Source: Zarea fungicola
Taxonomy: Eukaryota > Ascomycota > Sordariomycetes > Hypocreales > Cordycipitaceae
Length of the DNA: 64,000 nucleotides
Assembly (NCBI GenBank): GCA_900169235.1
Contig: FWCC01000137.1
Location: 1-64,000, forward strand
Reading direction: 5' to 3'
A model generated the notes under the pieces. It was not told the DNA's origin. It worked only from the letters and a program-made list of their open reading frames with translations, and ran no database searches. A program made the translations under genes and the position numbers. Positions 45,922 through 56,502 of the stretch are shown here, piece by piece. The first letter of the stretch is position 1; each line of letters opens with the position of its first letter.

Positions 45922-48900
45922 GTCATCCCGAAAGCGCCGCAGTGACAGGCCCCACGACGCAGACGCAGAATTGCGCTCTCACACGACGGATTTCCCTTCA
46001 AAGGACTTTTTAGTCTGACCAACCGGGCCGAACCAACGAAGATTACACCACACTCGGCCGCTACGCGCCGCATCCTTGTCTTGAGCATTATTACATACGA
46101 CCGGAATATTATAAGCGTGGTCTTATTTTATTTTCTACGGTTTCATTCGGATTTTTTTTCCTACATCCTAGCTAGGGGAAGCGGAAGAAGACATCTGATC
46201 TGATCCAAGCTCTCGTTGGAGTTGCAGTAACGGTGAGTAGTTTCGGTGAGCGCATGAACCATGGACCCGTTCTCATGCGTCCCACCTCCCCAAATCTCCC
46301 GCGGCCCCATCCAATTCCTTAATGTGGCTTCATTGTAATGGATTAAATTGTCGAGCATCAATTACAGTGTTGCATGCATTGCGCGCTGCCCGTCTCACCG
46401 GTGTGTGCACTCATGGGAAGCGACGGCGAGCGAAGTCCGGCAACACCGGGGCAATGCCTGTTCTATTGTTCTGCGCCACCGCCCGTGTTAACGATCATCC
46501 CTATATGAGACGACGCTTGCTAATGTATTATGATATGAGGCAGGGAAACGTCATCTTCGCCCCCAAACACCAAAGGCTGTGTGTTTTAGTTGCCCTACAG
46601 TTTATCCTGCTCAAGGCTTATAGTTACACCTCGGCTTGGGGCAGATGCAAACTATTCGGAAAGTTGAAATAACTTCCAAGGACCTGCTCACTGAACTCCA
46701 ATCGTCGGCGGCTCTCGCCTAGTACAGCATTCAAGAGACGGGAACATTGATCAAAAGGCACGAGCCCCGTTACATTGTGTAGCTAAGCCTTGCATTTGAA
46801 AAGCCCCACCGTGCAATTCACGGACTTGACCGATACAGTCGACAACAATTTTCATAAAGAAAAAAAATTAGGGCAAACATCCCCTGTATATCAGACAAGG
46901 TACGTAAGATTTTTATTTTTATTTATTTTTATTTATTTCGCATTGTCATTGTCAGACCATCACCGGAGAGATGCATCACCATTCACCTACCCTTGCCCAG
47001 TTTTTTATGGGTTGCCCCTTCCCATTCTTCAAGCTTCTGTTGGGCTTCTAGAAGGTCTCCATAGTTGGGGGCCTAAAGTGGCCAGGGGGTCACTGAGGGA
47101 CCAGTGCACCGTACGTTTCAAATTTCGGCACAGCAAAATAGCTACTGGACGGATGCAAGGCTGGGGTTCAAGTTTATTACATTATTACCAAGCTTTTGCC
47201 TATTGCCATTTCCCGGCCGGTCAGCAAGATCCGCGGCGAAAGATGCGGTCAAAAATCTGACGAGTGTCGTTTTTTGTTTCCGCTCTTGGCTTGTTGAGAC
47301 AAGTCTGAGGTGTGCGCGTGGGCTGATGTGCAATTGTACACACCAATTTTTTTTTTTTGCTCTTCTTTGGGTGTAAGAAGGGTTTCAGTGAGACATGGTG
47401 CTGTGGAGAGTAGCAGCAACAGAGAAAACCCCTGGATGGTTTGGTACCTTGAGCGCTGAGGCTTCTCGCGGCCTCGCGTTCTGCACGGTTCGGTGTCCTG
47501 GGCCACTGTCACAACGCCACCAGCTTCAGTACTGCGGTGCTAGAGCTGCACCTCTAGGTACCACTCAGCACCAATACCCGCTACAGGCTTACCTGAACAA
47601 AAGAGGGCTAGTCTGGTAATCAATCCCTGGAGCCACGCGCCGATCGAGAAATGGCCTGCAACTGTCTGCCCACCCCGCCTGCCATGTGTCTTTTTGTCTG
47701 GGTCCATGTACCACTGCCGGCCAGGCCAAGGTACTGAGGTACCTACCCGCCTGTAGCAGCAGGCAGCCTCGTCAGCTTGGTGACTTTTATCCAATCGTCA
47801 CAGAGAGCTGCCTTGCCATCAACTGCATGAGCCCTGTCAGAAACTACGTCACCATCCAGTGTCTGCACAGATGGGTGAGAAAAGGGACAGGTCGAGAACT
47901 CCTTCCGACTCTACCTTGGACCAGCCGTTGACCGCAAATAGCTGGGGGTGGAGATGGGACCATTCCAGGTACCTAGCTAGGTGCACTGATACATGCCGCA
48001 AACGGCGACGCAACGTCCAGGCTTATTCTGCCGCAAAGGCAAAGAGATAGGAGAGGGAGAGGGGGCAAAAAAAAAATTATGTCAATGGCCGGCTTTGGTT
48101 TGAGTTTGGGTTTAATTCCCACTTAAGCGTTTACTTGCTTACTCTGTGGAGGTGGCCGTTGGTATCAAGATTGATTGCCTTGGGATTTGTCATGCCATGT
48201 GCGCGGCGCCGCCATCTGTGCACGGCCGCTGGTTGAGCAACGTGCTGCTGGTGACTGCTCGCGTGGTCACAGTGTGTGTTGTGCTGATTACAGGGCCCTT
48301 GTTTGGCACGTTTTCCCCCCCCTTCAGCGGTGTGGCTTCCCCCCTTTTGCCCCCCTACGGGCATCGTACCAGTATGTCCGGAAAAAACACAGCTCAGCCG
48401 TATTGCGCCACATACTCTGGTACTCCCTACTATGCACCAGTAGTACCATGCACCTAGCACCAGCCACAGACACGGCACAAGTGACCTGCACACCACACTC
48501 AAACCCAGCCAGTCGGCAGTCCGATCCTGCAGCCGAGCGAACCAGGAACCATAGATGGTTTCAATGCCTCGGTCAATTGGCCATCTGTGACCTGGGAGAG
48601 GAACAAGGAAAAACAAAAAGGAAAAAAGCAAGCTAGATGCCTGCATGTTCGTGTCGAGCGAGATTCCGCTGGATCCTTTCCTCACCCCCGCTCCCAATCT
48701 GGGGATCTCCAAGCAGCACCTACCAGTAGGCCTTTGGGCGTACAGGCTGTGCTTTGCAACTGGAGCAAGGTTATTAGGGTGCTGAGCACTGAACCACACA
48801 CAGATTGCTCCAGCGCAGTCAACCGCCCAGCCTCAGCGCCCGCCCAGTCGCTGCCTCTCTCGCTCTTCCAAACTCCGAAAACCGACAAGGGCAACGAGTA

Positions 48901-49860
48901 TGCAATGCAATCTGCTTCGGCAGCTTCCATGGTTGAAAATACCGCACGGACACAGGACAAGGACCAAGGCAATATTACAATTCTAGCCAATTCTTGCCCT
49001 CTTTGCTCTTTGATTTTATTGCTGCTTTATTTAGCCCGGAGGGGAAGGCCCTTGCACGTTTATTAGCCATGGCACAACCAGGGTAGTTCCTTGGGGACCC
49101 TTGTCACAAGTACCGTGTCAGGGAACAGGCAGGCGGCTTTGCTGAGAGCACGGCGTGGGCGTCAGAAGGGGGTGTGCGTTTGGTTGCCTCGTGGCTTTTT
49201 GCCTTGGCGCCGCCGCTACAGTTGCTCTGTTAGTCTGCAGTGCGGTGCCCCGTTATATGCACAACCAGAAATATGCATTCTCCCCGCTATAGTCTGCTGG
49301 CACCACCCCCTTCTGCGACCCTCCTTTGCAACCCGCAGAGTCCCACACGCCTCTTGTCACAGATACAAGGCCGGCACTCAAAGCTATTTCCCACACCCTC
49401 CGGCTGCCCCTGTCAAAAACACCTTCTTGTTCAGTTCAGTGCTCCGTACAGGGCCTTGTACCTCGTACCTCGTACCCTTCTGCGCCGAGCCCGCCCACTG
49501 CACAACACTTTTTGCGCCCAGCGCATCCCGCCGGTGTCGCCAGAAGGTGGGCTTACCAGCCAAAGCTCCAGGAAGTGGGCGAAAATGGAAGAGCCAGAGA
49601 AGGTGCCCCCAAGTACCTTGGACTTTGTCCCTCGGCCTTTCGCACTTTTTGGGCTGTACGGAGTAGGACAGACTTCCACTAGTTTTGTACCTGCACACCT
49701 TGCGGCTTCCTTTGCTCAGCTCACGCCCCTCCTGGTCAAAAGGCTATCTCGTACACCCCCCCCTCCCTCCTCCTCTTTTGCTGCCAATCCACTCACGCTT
49801 GAACTTGCACTACCGTCTCATTTGTCTTTTTTACTTCACCCACCAGCTGCTTTACTCTAA

Positions 49861-50087
49861 ACCATCTTTTTCCCCAAAAAAGGCCCTGAGCACCAGTTTT
49901 CCTCCTCTTCTTCAATACTACTCTTCCTTGGTGTTTTTTTTATTCTCGTCTTCTCTCCTCTTTCTCCCCTCCTCCTCCCAATAACCTCACCCGTCGGACA
50001 CGTCGGACACGCAAACAAGACCACTCATACACACACGCCTGGTTTTGTACCGTTTTACTTACATCCACTTCTTTTGCCCTTCGTCAG
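49861..50087 (+). promoter_or_regulatory. CT-rich flbA-proximal leader ending in a splice acceptor
   Basis: The stretch 49895-49980 is almost pure pyrimidine on the plus strand, as is common around transcription starts of strongly regulated filamentous fungal genes. The last bases before the flbA ATG (ttacatccacttcttttgcc, then cttcgtcag at 50079-50087) form a good pyrimidine tract with CAG at 50085-50087, directly followed by ATG. This suggests that a 5' UTR intron ends at 50087. The donor is unknown. Confidence 0.45.
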
Positions 50088-52376
50088 ATGGAAGCTCTGT
50101 CGAACCTTCAGCTTCTCGACACAGTTGTACCTCAAGCGCCAGCTCCCGCCATCATCTCGCCGTCGTCCCAGCACAAGCAGAACATCTCAGCAGCCACCCC
50201 GCGGTCCTCCGTCGATCGCCGTCCTTCGGACCTGTTGCCCACCTACATCGTCCCCCGCCGCTCCCACCACGCATCTTCAGTCTCGACGAGCTCTCTGCCT
50301 CGAATCGTGCCTCAGCGATCCTCTGGCACCGCCAGCAGCATCCTTTCCCGCGCCAAGGATCGTACTCAGAGTGCCTTTGCCAGCATCTCTGAACCCGCCG
50401 TCCGCCCGCGCCAGTCCAGCCAGAGTCTTGCCCGCCACTCTCTCGCCGCTTCGCCCTCGCCCTCCACCACAAAGACCTTTGCCACGGCCGGCACGGCCTC
50501 ACCTCCGTCCAAGAGCCCCTCTAGCGAATCGCTCTCGTCGGGCGAGTACACCACCACCACTGCCAGTAACCCGCCTTCGCAGGCCTACGTCGATACCGAC
50601 CCCTCTCACCCACTTCCCATCAGACAGAGCCCGCGCGGCGACCCCAAGATGCATCAAACGTCTTCGCGCTTACTGCGCATGACCGACGATGATCGGCCTT
50701 ATACGAGGGTATGAATGTTGTGTTTGCTATTGTTTGTGCTCCGTTCGTCCAGCTGGCTCGCAGTGCTACATGCACAAGACTTCATGGTAGCATTAGGGTC
50801 AAGCATTTTTGCGTCACGCACATGTGTTTATCCCATGCCCAGCTGCATTAGGCGGCAGTCGGCACAAACGTCTAAACGGGTACATTTTGTCAATCATGTG
50901 CATTCGCTAACATTGCTATAACAGGACTTCAAGGACCTCTTCTCCACTCTCATCGTCAGCCTCTTGCCACTCTCAGCACACCGCGTACGACTGACCAAGA
51001 TTGAGTACACATTTCTTTCCGAGGATGCTATTAACAACCTTGGCTCTCTGAAATTCTCACAATCCAACCGCATGCCCGATCCCAAGGATCCGTCAAGAAT
51101 CGTCACCACCACCACAACTACCACATTCTCCATGGCCAAGGACATGGCCCGGTCCATCTGCCAGCGTTTTGTCGAAGCTCGCTTCATCGAGTCAGCTGAC
51201 GGCAAGTACCAGCAGGTATACAGCATGAAGGGTGGTGTATGGCAGTTGACCCCCAAGGGCATTACCATCCTCGACAGATTCTGTTCGAGAAACGGCATCC
51301 AGCAAAAGCAGGTCTCGGAGCTCGTCAACACGAGCAACGCCCAATTGGTCATTCTGGAGCGAGATCAGCAGACAGACAAGCTCATCCACGACTGGGGGAC
51401 CATTGAAGTCATCTTTCGCAGGTTCATGGGTGCTGATGGCCGCAACGTCAAGTCGAGCGTCGCCGCTGCCGACTCGGAGTCGCTACACGATTACAAGGAT
51501 GGTCTGACGGGCGTCAAGATGGCCGCTGAGCGCAAGATCAACGGCAAGACGTTCCATAACACTTTTACTGGTAGAGCCACCACCGATTGGCTCATGGACT
51601 GCTCCACCATTGTCGACCGACGCGAGACGACTGAGATCGCCTCCCTCTTTGTGGAATATGACCTCATGGAGACCCTTGCCATGGACCGTGCCTATCTCGC
51701 TCAGCACCCCAGCCACGCCCTCTTCCAACCTACCAAGCATGCCATCTACCGGGTGACGCAGCGTGGCAAGGACATCATTGCCGGCAGTACCTCGCGTGGC
51801 CGCACGTCGGAAAGCGAGACGGGCACCGGATCACAGCGCAATGGCATCACGCGAGACTCCAACACGCAGCGTCTGGAAAAGATTCTCAATGACCCCGCCT
51901 TGCGTCTTTTGTTCCGTGAGAACCTTCGCGATACACATTGCGAGGAGAATCTTTCCTTTTACAAGGACGTTGATGAGTTTGTCCAGACCTGTAAGAATGG
52001 AATCCGGACAGCACAAAAGTCACCTACCGCGACGTCCATGGACAGCATCAAGGAGATTATGGCCCAGGCGTACGGCATTTACAATGCCTTCTTGGCGCCT
52101 GGCTCGCCATGCGAACTCAACATTGACCATCAGCTCCGCAACAATCTGGCAACGCGCATGACCAAGGCTGTAGGCCAAGACGTGGCCATGATTGAGACGC
52201 TGGAGGAGGTGACGGCGCTTTTTGAAGATGCTCAGAATGCCGTCTTCAAGCTCATGGCCAGCGACTCTGTGCCCAAGTTTCTGCGAAACGCCAAGTACGA
52301 GCAGCAATTGCGTAATTTCGATGCGGACCTCGGTCGTGTTCCCGAACGGAGCCAGAGCCGATCAAATAGAAAATAA
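50088..52376 (+). CDS. flbA: FlbA-type regulator of G-protein signalling (DEP-DEP-RGS)
   Basis: Two exons, 50088-50708 and 50925-52376, close in frame to 690 aa; the 216-nt intron has a GTATGA donor and AACAG acceptor. FlbA (Sst2 in yeast, Cag8 in Metarhizium) is a GTPase-activating protein for the FadA-type G-alpha subunit and switches growth toward conidiation. The first 207 residues are Ser/Pro/Thr-rich and probably disordered. A fungal DEP-type domain spans about 208-320 (VYSMKGGVWQLTPKGITILDRF). A second DEP domain spans about 411-500 (FTGRATTDWLMD, ALFQPTKHAIYRVT). The RGS box spans about 523-669 (RLEKILNDPALRLLFRENL, ENLSFYKDVDEF). Length is close to the Aspergillus protein. It has an exceptionally long gene-free upstream region. 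Confidence 0.94.
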
Positions 52377-53754
52377 TGGGAGCCTTCTCCACGCCAGGGT
52401 TGATTGGTCTAGGCACGAAATCTGCCTAGTCTCGCGAATACCTCGAACCACACCTACGTCCGCCTGCATGAATTCACCATAATTCTTTTTCGTTTCTCCC
52501 ACGAAGCTTACGCCATACATTTTTGTCTTTTTATCCGGTCATATTTTTTTTTCCTTGCGTCGCAAATTTTTTTTTTTTTTTGCAAACTGGGCGGCATCGT
52601 TTGATACCAAGACTAGATTCCACCACATTTGTTTGTGCTGCATTTACTGGTGTTTTTTTTTTCTGCATTTGCTGCGCTATTTTCAACTCTTTTCTTTTTG
52701 TTCTTTTTACAACCGATTTCAACTGGTTGTCTACATTTACATGGCTCTTTCGGCGTTTTGGCTCCTCTTTCAGCTGGGACTTGAAAAGTTACGGATCCAC
52801 TCGAACGCGGCCAGCGGTGCCATCAGGGAAGGGGTGAAGACTCCCACGGAAGGGATGACTCAACTTGACTTGATGGGCTTTTTCCCTACCCTGAAGCGGC
52901 TTGCTGACGCCATTGGGTGATGGAGCTTGACAAGATGGATTGGAGAGGGAACATGATATCCGAATGAATGCCACCATGGAGGGTCTTTTCCTAGAACAAG
53001 TTGTTTTTTTCTTGTTGCAAAAAAATTTTAGTACAGAGGAAAAGCATTGGGGCGTTTTCAGTTGTTGATTTACACGGCTTTGCTTTTTTCTTTTTTTTTT
53101 TCTCTACATTTTCATGCACTGCTTAGTATAGAAGGGAAGCGTCAGCTGAACCGCAAGATTCAGGCCATGAAAAAAGAAAACGACATGGCGGGAAATATTA
53201 GGTATATTCAGAAATACATTTCCATTTTTGAACCAAGTGTGCATTTGCGTTGTGTGAAGAGGACGATTTTAGAGCCAAACACGTGAGATTCTTTATTATT
53301 GTTGTGCTTATTGCTCTCCCAGGCCAATGGTCTCAGGTGCCTGAAACATGATGAGACGGGCGGCAGCAACGGATGGTTAGAAACGTGCAACCAAATGTTT
53401 AGAGCGGAGACGAATGGAAGATGAATATCATTGAAAGCGAAACGAGACTGTACCTGGTCCTTTTGGATGTGAGTTGTGACGAAGTTTGTTTTGCGGGATA
53501 GTGTTGAAATGGTGGATTGAAGTGGATTTACGACGTCAGGAACTGGAATCTAGATTGAATTGAATCATGGAAATTTCAATCAAATACAAAGCCCTTTTTC
53601 AATTCCAATTTTTTGGTAGATGACGAGTATGGCTGTAGAGAATCCAGAAGGCTTTTTACGTTGGAAAAGGAACTTGTCAAGACAGAAAAGAGAGGGCATG
53701 GCTACAGCGGCCCATCTCCTGGAGAAAAAAAAAATACAAAACAAAATTAATTAA

Positions 53755-53807
53755 CCAGGCTTGCCATTTGCCAGGCTTGCCATTTGCCAGGCTTGCCATT
53801 TGCCAGG
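53755..53807. repeat. 16-bp tandem repeat, 3.3 exact copies
   Basis: The unit ccaggcttgccatttg starts at 53755, 53771 and 53787, with a partial copy (ccagg) at 53803. Copies are identical, which suggests recent expansion. Confidence 0.9.
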
Positions 53808-54270
53808 ACCGTTTCCTATCGAGTCGTCACTGGCACGGACAATCTGCGCACCGGAATGCAGATCGCAGGTCCGGGTGCGCCGTGTCAAAGAACGGAGTGG
53901 GGCGATAGATGCCATCAGCATTCCGGAGCCGGCCAACCGCATTCATCATCTTTCTGGCCCTTGTTCCCATTCTTCCCACACTTGAATTCTCTCTCTCAGG
54001 CAGGCAGCTTTTGTTTTGTTTTGCTTTTTGTTTTGTTATGGTGCCATGTACGGGGGAGGGGCTTGGGAATGAGACGGGGCCCAGCGACGCTGGTTGTTTT
54101 CGGGCCGTAGCCAGTCTCTCCCCATAATGAGCTGACCTTTTGTGAGTGTGTGTGTTGTTGTGTAGCTCGTCACCTACTGCATGCCCAAAATGGAATTTTG
54201 CAGAGGCCGTAGATATGCAAGACGAAAGCCGGTTGCCATGGTCTTCCCTCCCCTCGCAGTCACGTTGACA

Positions 54271-54425
54271 TATAAAGCACTCGTCAACTTCCTCTCTGGG
54301 CTCCCTTTTCTTTCCCTTTTCATCACACACACTCGCTACAAACTCACTCCAGTCTCTCGCTCAAATCACTCTTTACAATAATATTTAATTACCTTCTTTT
54401 TAAGAAAACAAATTCAACCATCAAA
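54271..54425 (+). promoter_or_regulatory. TATA box and leader of the CCG-6-like gene
   Basis: TATAAA lies at 54271-54276, about 155 bp before the start codon. A CT/CA-rich stretch with TCACACACACTCG and CTCACTCCAG follows, then an AT-rich leader to the ATG. This arrangement is usual for abundantly expressed fungal genes. Confidence 0.6.
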
Positions 54426-54865
54426 ATGTTCTCTCAGGCCATCATCCTTGCTCTCGCTGGCGCCGCCGCTGCCGGACACGTCCAGAACAACGGCACCCAC
54501 ACCATCACCGAGGTCGTCGACATTTACACGACGTACTGCCCTGAGCCCACCCACATCTACATGAACAACAAGACGTACACCGTCACCGAGGCGTGCACCT
54601 TTACCATTACCGACTGCCCTTGCACCGTCACTTACGTATGTTTTCCTGGCTTTGAAGGGCTCACCTGAATACACATGCACAAGGAAAAAGAAACTGACAT
54701 TTAAAAAAGCCACCCAAGACCAACGGTCCCGCTCCTACCTACACCTCCGGCCCCAAGCCCACCGTCAACCCTCCTCCCCCCGTGGTTGGCGCCGCCGGCC
54801 AGAACTCGGCCGCCTACGGCATGGCTGTTGCCGGTGCCCTGGCTGCCGCCGCCGTTGCTCTGTAA
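54426..54865 (+). CDS. Small secreted GPI-type protein, CCG-6-like
   Basis: Two exons, 54426-54635 and 54719-54865, close in frame to 118 aa; the 83-nt intron has a GTATGT donor. A signal peptide covers about residues 1-17 (hydrophobic, ending AAAAGH). The mature part has TYCPEPTHIYMNNKTYTVTEA and TITDCPCTVTY, the cysteine pattern I associate with the Neurospora clock-controlled CCG-6 family and related cell-wall proteins. A short Pro/Thr-rich spacer leads to a hydrophobic Ala-rich end (MAVAGALAAAAVAL), as expected for GPI anchoring. Residues NGT and NKT are potential N-glycosylation sites. It probably sits in the cell wall of spores or hyphae. The clear TATA box fits high expression. Confidence in the exon pair is high; the family name is by recall. 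Confidence 0.85.
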
Positions 54866-55443
54866 AGGAGTTGCGAAGATGGAGTGAGAGGATGGGGGAT
54901 GAATCTGTTTTGCATGTCCTTTTTTACCTTTGCTCAACCGATTTGTCAACCAATTTGCTTTGGCAGTAAAAAACGGACAAGACTAGACCTTTGAGAAGAA
55001 ACTTGGGTCCAAGTCCTTTATTAATGTAATATACGATATTTTATTTTTCTTCAGTGGTGGCTTTCGTTTAAATCCTCAACATGTTTTAATTCTTGTTTTT
55101 AAAAATTTCTGCAACAGATTTTGACTGTTTAACAAAGCATTTTATGTTTTTGACTGACGCTTCATTCTGATGAAGAGCCATGGCTGCAATTTTCTTTTAA
55201 AACGACACTTTTTTTTTTCTCAATCTTGAAATAGAGTAGAGATGACGATTCAAGACAGGTCCTATTTATTTTTCGTTAAATCCCATCTTTTGATTTTCAT
55301 CTTCTTGCTCATAACTTTTACCCCAACTCTTTCTGTAAGAAAAACGCCGACGCGCCAAATGGTATATAATTCATGTACATGTTACGAGGGGAATTGGAAA
55401 AAAACCAAACCCGTTCTAATAATAATAAAAAGGAGATGGGCGC
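54866..55443. other. Intergenic region between convergent CCG-6-like and DUF7053 genes
   Basis: A 578-bp AT-rich gap between two stop codons, with T-rich runs near 55200-55220. It should carry both 3' UTRs. No gene is supported. Confidence 0.65.
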
Positions 55444-56502
55444 TCATGGTAGCTCTACTTGTCCGCTCGGATACTGCTGATACGCTGGTGGTGGCTGCGG
55501 GTGGCCCTGCTGGTGGTGTTGGTGCTGATGATGTTGCGATGCATAGTGATGGTCGTTGCTGTTGTGATGCAGCACCTCACCACCTCCGAGCTCGTACATG
55601 CCATTCGACACCCCGCCCGACGGCACGCTATGGGGTTGGTACCCAAATTTTCCATCGTGTTGCTGCTGCTGCTGGTGCTGGTGCTGGTAATTGTGGTAGT
55701 GCTGGTTTGCATTCCTCGAGTAGTCCACAGCGGGTGGTGGTGGCGGTGGTGCGTAGTAGCCCTTGTGCGTCGTCGAAAACGTCTCCTCCGTCGGCGACGC
55801 GGCCCACGACAGCGGTCTCTGCTTGCTATCCCTCGAGAAGCCACCATGATTCCCGGGAACCTGTAGCCCACCACCGGCGGCGGCAGCAGTGGTGGTGGTG
55901 GTGGCTGTCGTCGTGCTGCTGCTGCTGCTGGCCGGCGTGCCCAGGTACTGCTTCCTCTCCCTCGCCTCGCGCGCCTCCCTCGCCCCGCGGGCCACCAGCT
56001 TGTCCGCCAGCCTCACGTGGGCGTCCTTCAGCGTCTTCTTGACGAACCGCCCCATGACGACGCTGCAGCGCACCTCGGTCTCCTCGCGCAGGTACAGGCC
56101 CTGGGTGGGCGTCTCGAGGCCCAGCTCGGGAACCTCGGGCGGGAGCCCCTCGTCCTCGGTGCTGCCGCAGACCATCCACTTGCTCCGGATGTCGACGCCC
56201 ATGGGCGCGTAGCAGTGCGTCTGCAGGCCGACGCCCGCGAGGTCGAGGAAGGCGCTGCTGTAGCTGACGGAGCCCTTGGCGAGCCCGCCCGGCAGGTAGG
56301 AGATCTTGTCGGTGACGAGGTACCAGGTGCAGGCGCGCTCCTCGGGGAGGGCGTGGTCGGGAGGGGGGATGCGCTGGCGGTCAATGACGAGCGGGTTGAG
56401 GTCGATCATGGCGAGGTGGTCCTGGAGGAAGGCGACGGCGGCCTGGCGCGTGATGCCGGCGGGCAAGGGGGTGATGTGTGTGAGGGTGGACGTTTTGGAC
56501 AT
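55444..56502 (-). CDS. DUF7053 domain protein with His/Gln-rich tail
   Basis: A single-exon protein of 352 aa from the ATG at 56502. Residues 1-170 form the fungal DUF7053 domain: MSKTSTLTHITPLPAG, then ACTWYLVTDKISYLPGGL, then VGLQTHCYAPMGVDIRSKW. The function of the domain is unknown; the fold resembles lipid-binding START/Bet-v-1-like cups by pattern only, which is inference. A basic helix (KDAHVRLADKLVARG) closes the domain. The last 150 residues are low-complexity: runs of Ser/Thr, Pro, Gln and His encoded by trinucleotide repeats, likely disordered and variable in length. The frame is open for 28 codons upstream, but the MSKTST start matches the family. Confidence 0.8.
   Translation of the reverse strand: MSKTSTLTHITPLPAGITRQAAVAFLQDHLAMIDLNPLVIDRQRIPPPDHALPEERACTWYLVTDKISYLPGGLAKGSVSYSSAFLDLAGVGLQTHCYAPMGVDIRSKWMVCGSTEDEGLPPEVPELGLETPTQGLYLREETEVRCSVVMGRFVKKTLKDAHVRLADKLVARGAREAREARERKQYLGTPASSSSSTTTATTTTTAAAAGGGLQVPGNHGGFSRDSKQRPLSWAASPTEETFSTTHKGYYAPPPPPPAVDYSRNANQHYHNYQHQHQQQQQHDGKFGYQPHSVPSGGVSNGMYELGGGEVLHHNSNDHHYASQHHQHQHHQQGHPQPPPAYQQYPSGQVELP

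Larger units (their letters stand above)
28283..50087. other. 21.8-kb region without supportable protein genes
   Basis: From the orc4 stop to the flbA ATG I find no frame with a recognisable domain, family motif or consistent intron set. The longest open frames (up to about 220 codons) overlap others in different frames and are rich in odd residues. Composition is mixed and close to that of other non-coding parts of the window, not an AT-rich RIP island, and no transposase or reverse-transcriptase pieces are visible. The region holds homopolymers, an NN, short tandem repeats, recurrent TACGGAGTA and GGTACC words, and pyrimidine-rich blocks near 45318-45420 and 49861-49980. It most likely contains the regulatory region and leader of flbA, perhaps with non-coding RNAs. 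Confidence 0.65.
52377..54425. other. Intergenic region between flbA and the CCG-6-like gene
   Basis: About 2 kb. The first part is T-rich (T runs near 52545, 52570 and 52660) and should be flbA 3' flank. The last 400 bp form the promoter of the downstream small gene. A 16-bp tandem repeat is annotated at 53755. No protein gene is supported. Confidence 0.6.

Noticed and set aside
46093..46102. acatacgacc, identical to the start of fungal 5S rRNA
   Set aside because: The match stops after ten bases and none of the internal promoter or later 5S sequence follows.
48131..48799. A 222-codon minus-strand frame, the longest in the desert
   Set aside because: Unrelated to any family I know, overlapped by two plus-strand frames, and without a credible start context.
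49091..49860. Several 100-200-codon plus-strand frames before flbA
   Set aside because: They overlap each other in three frames in a CT-rich stretch and look like leader or promoter sequence.
28283..50087. RIP-mutated transposon island as an explanation of the desert
   Set aside because: The sequence is not strongly AT-rich or TpA-biased by eye, and no transposase, reverse transcriptase or long terminal repeats are visible. A computed RIP index would settle it.
55242..56042. A 266-codon plus-strand frame opposite the DUF7053 gene
   Set aside because: Antisense of the low-complexity tail; the runs of Val, Cys and Trp come from the His/Gln trinucleotide repeats on the coding strand.
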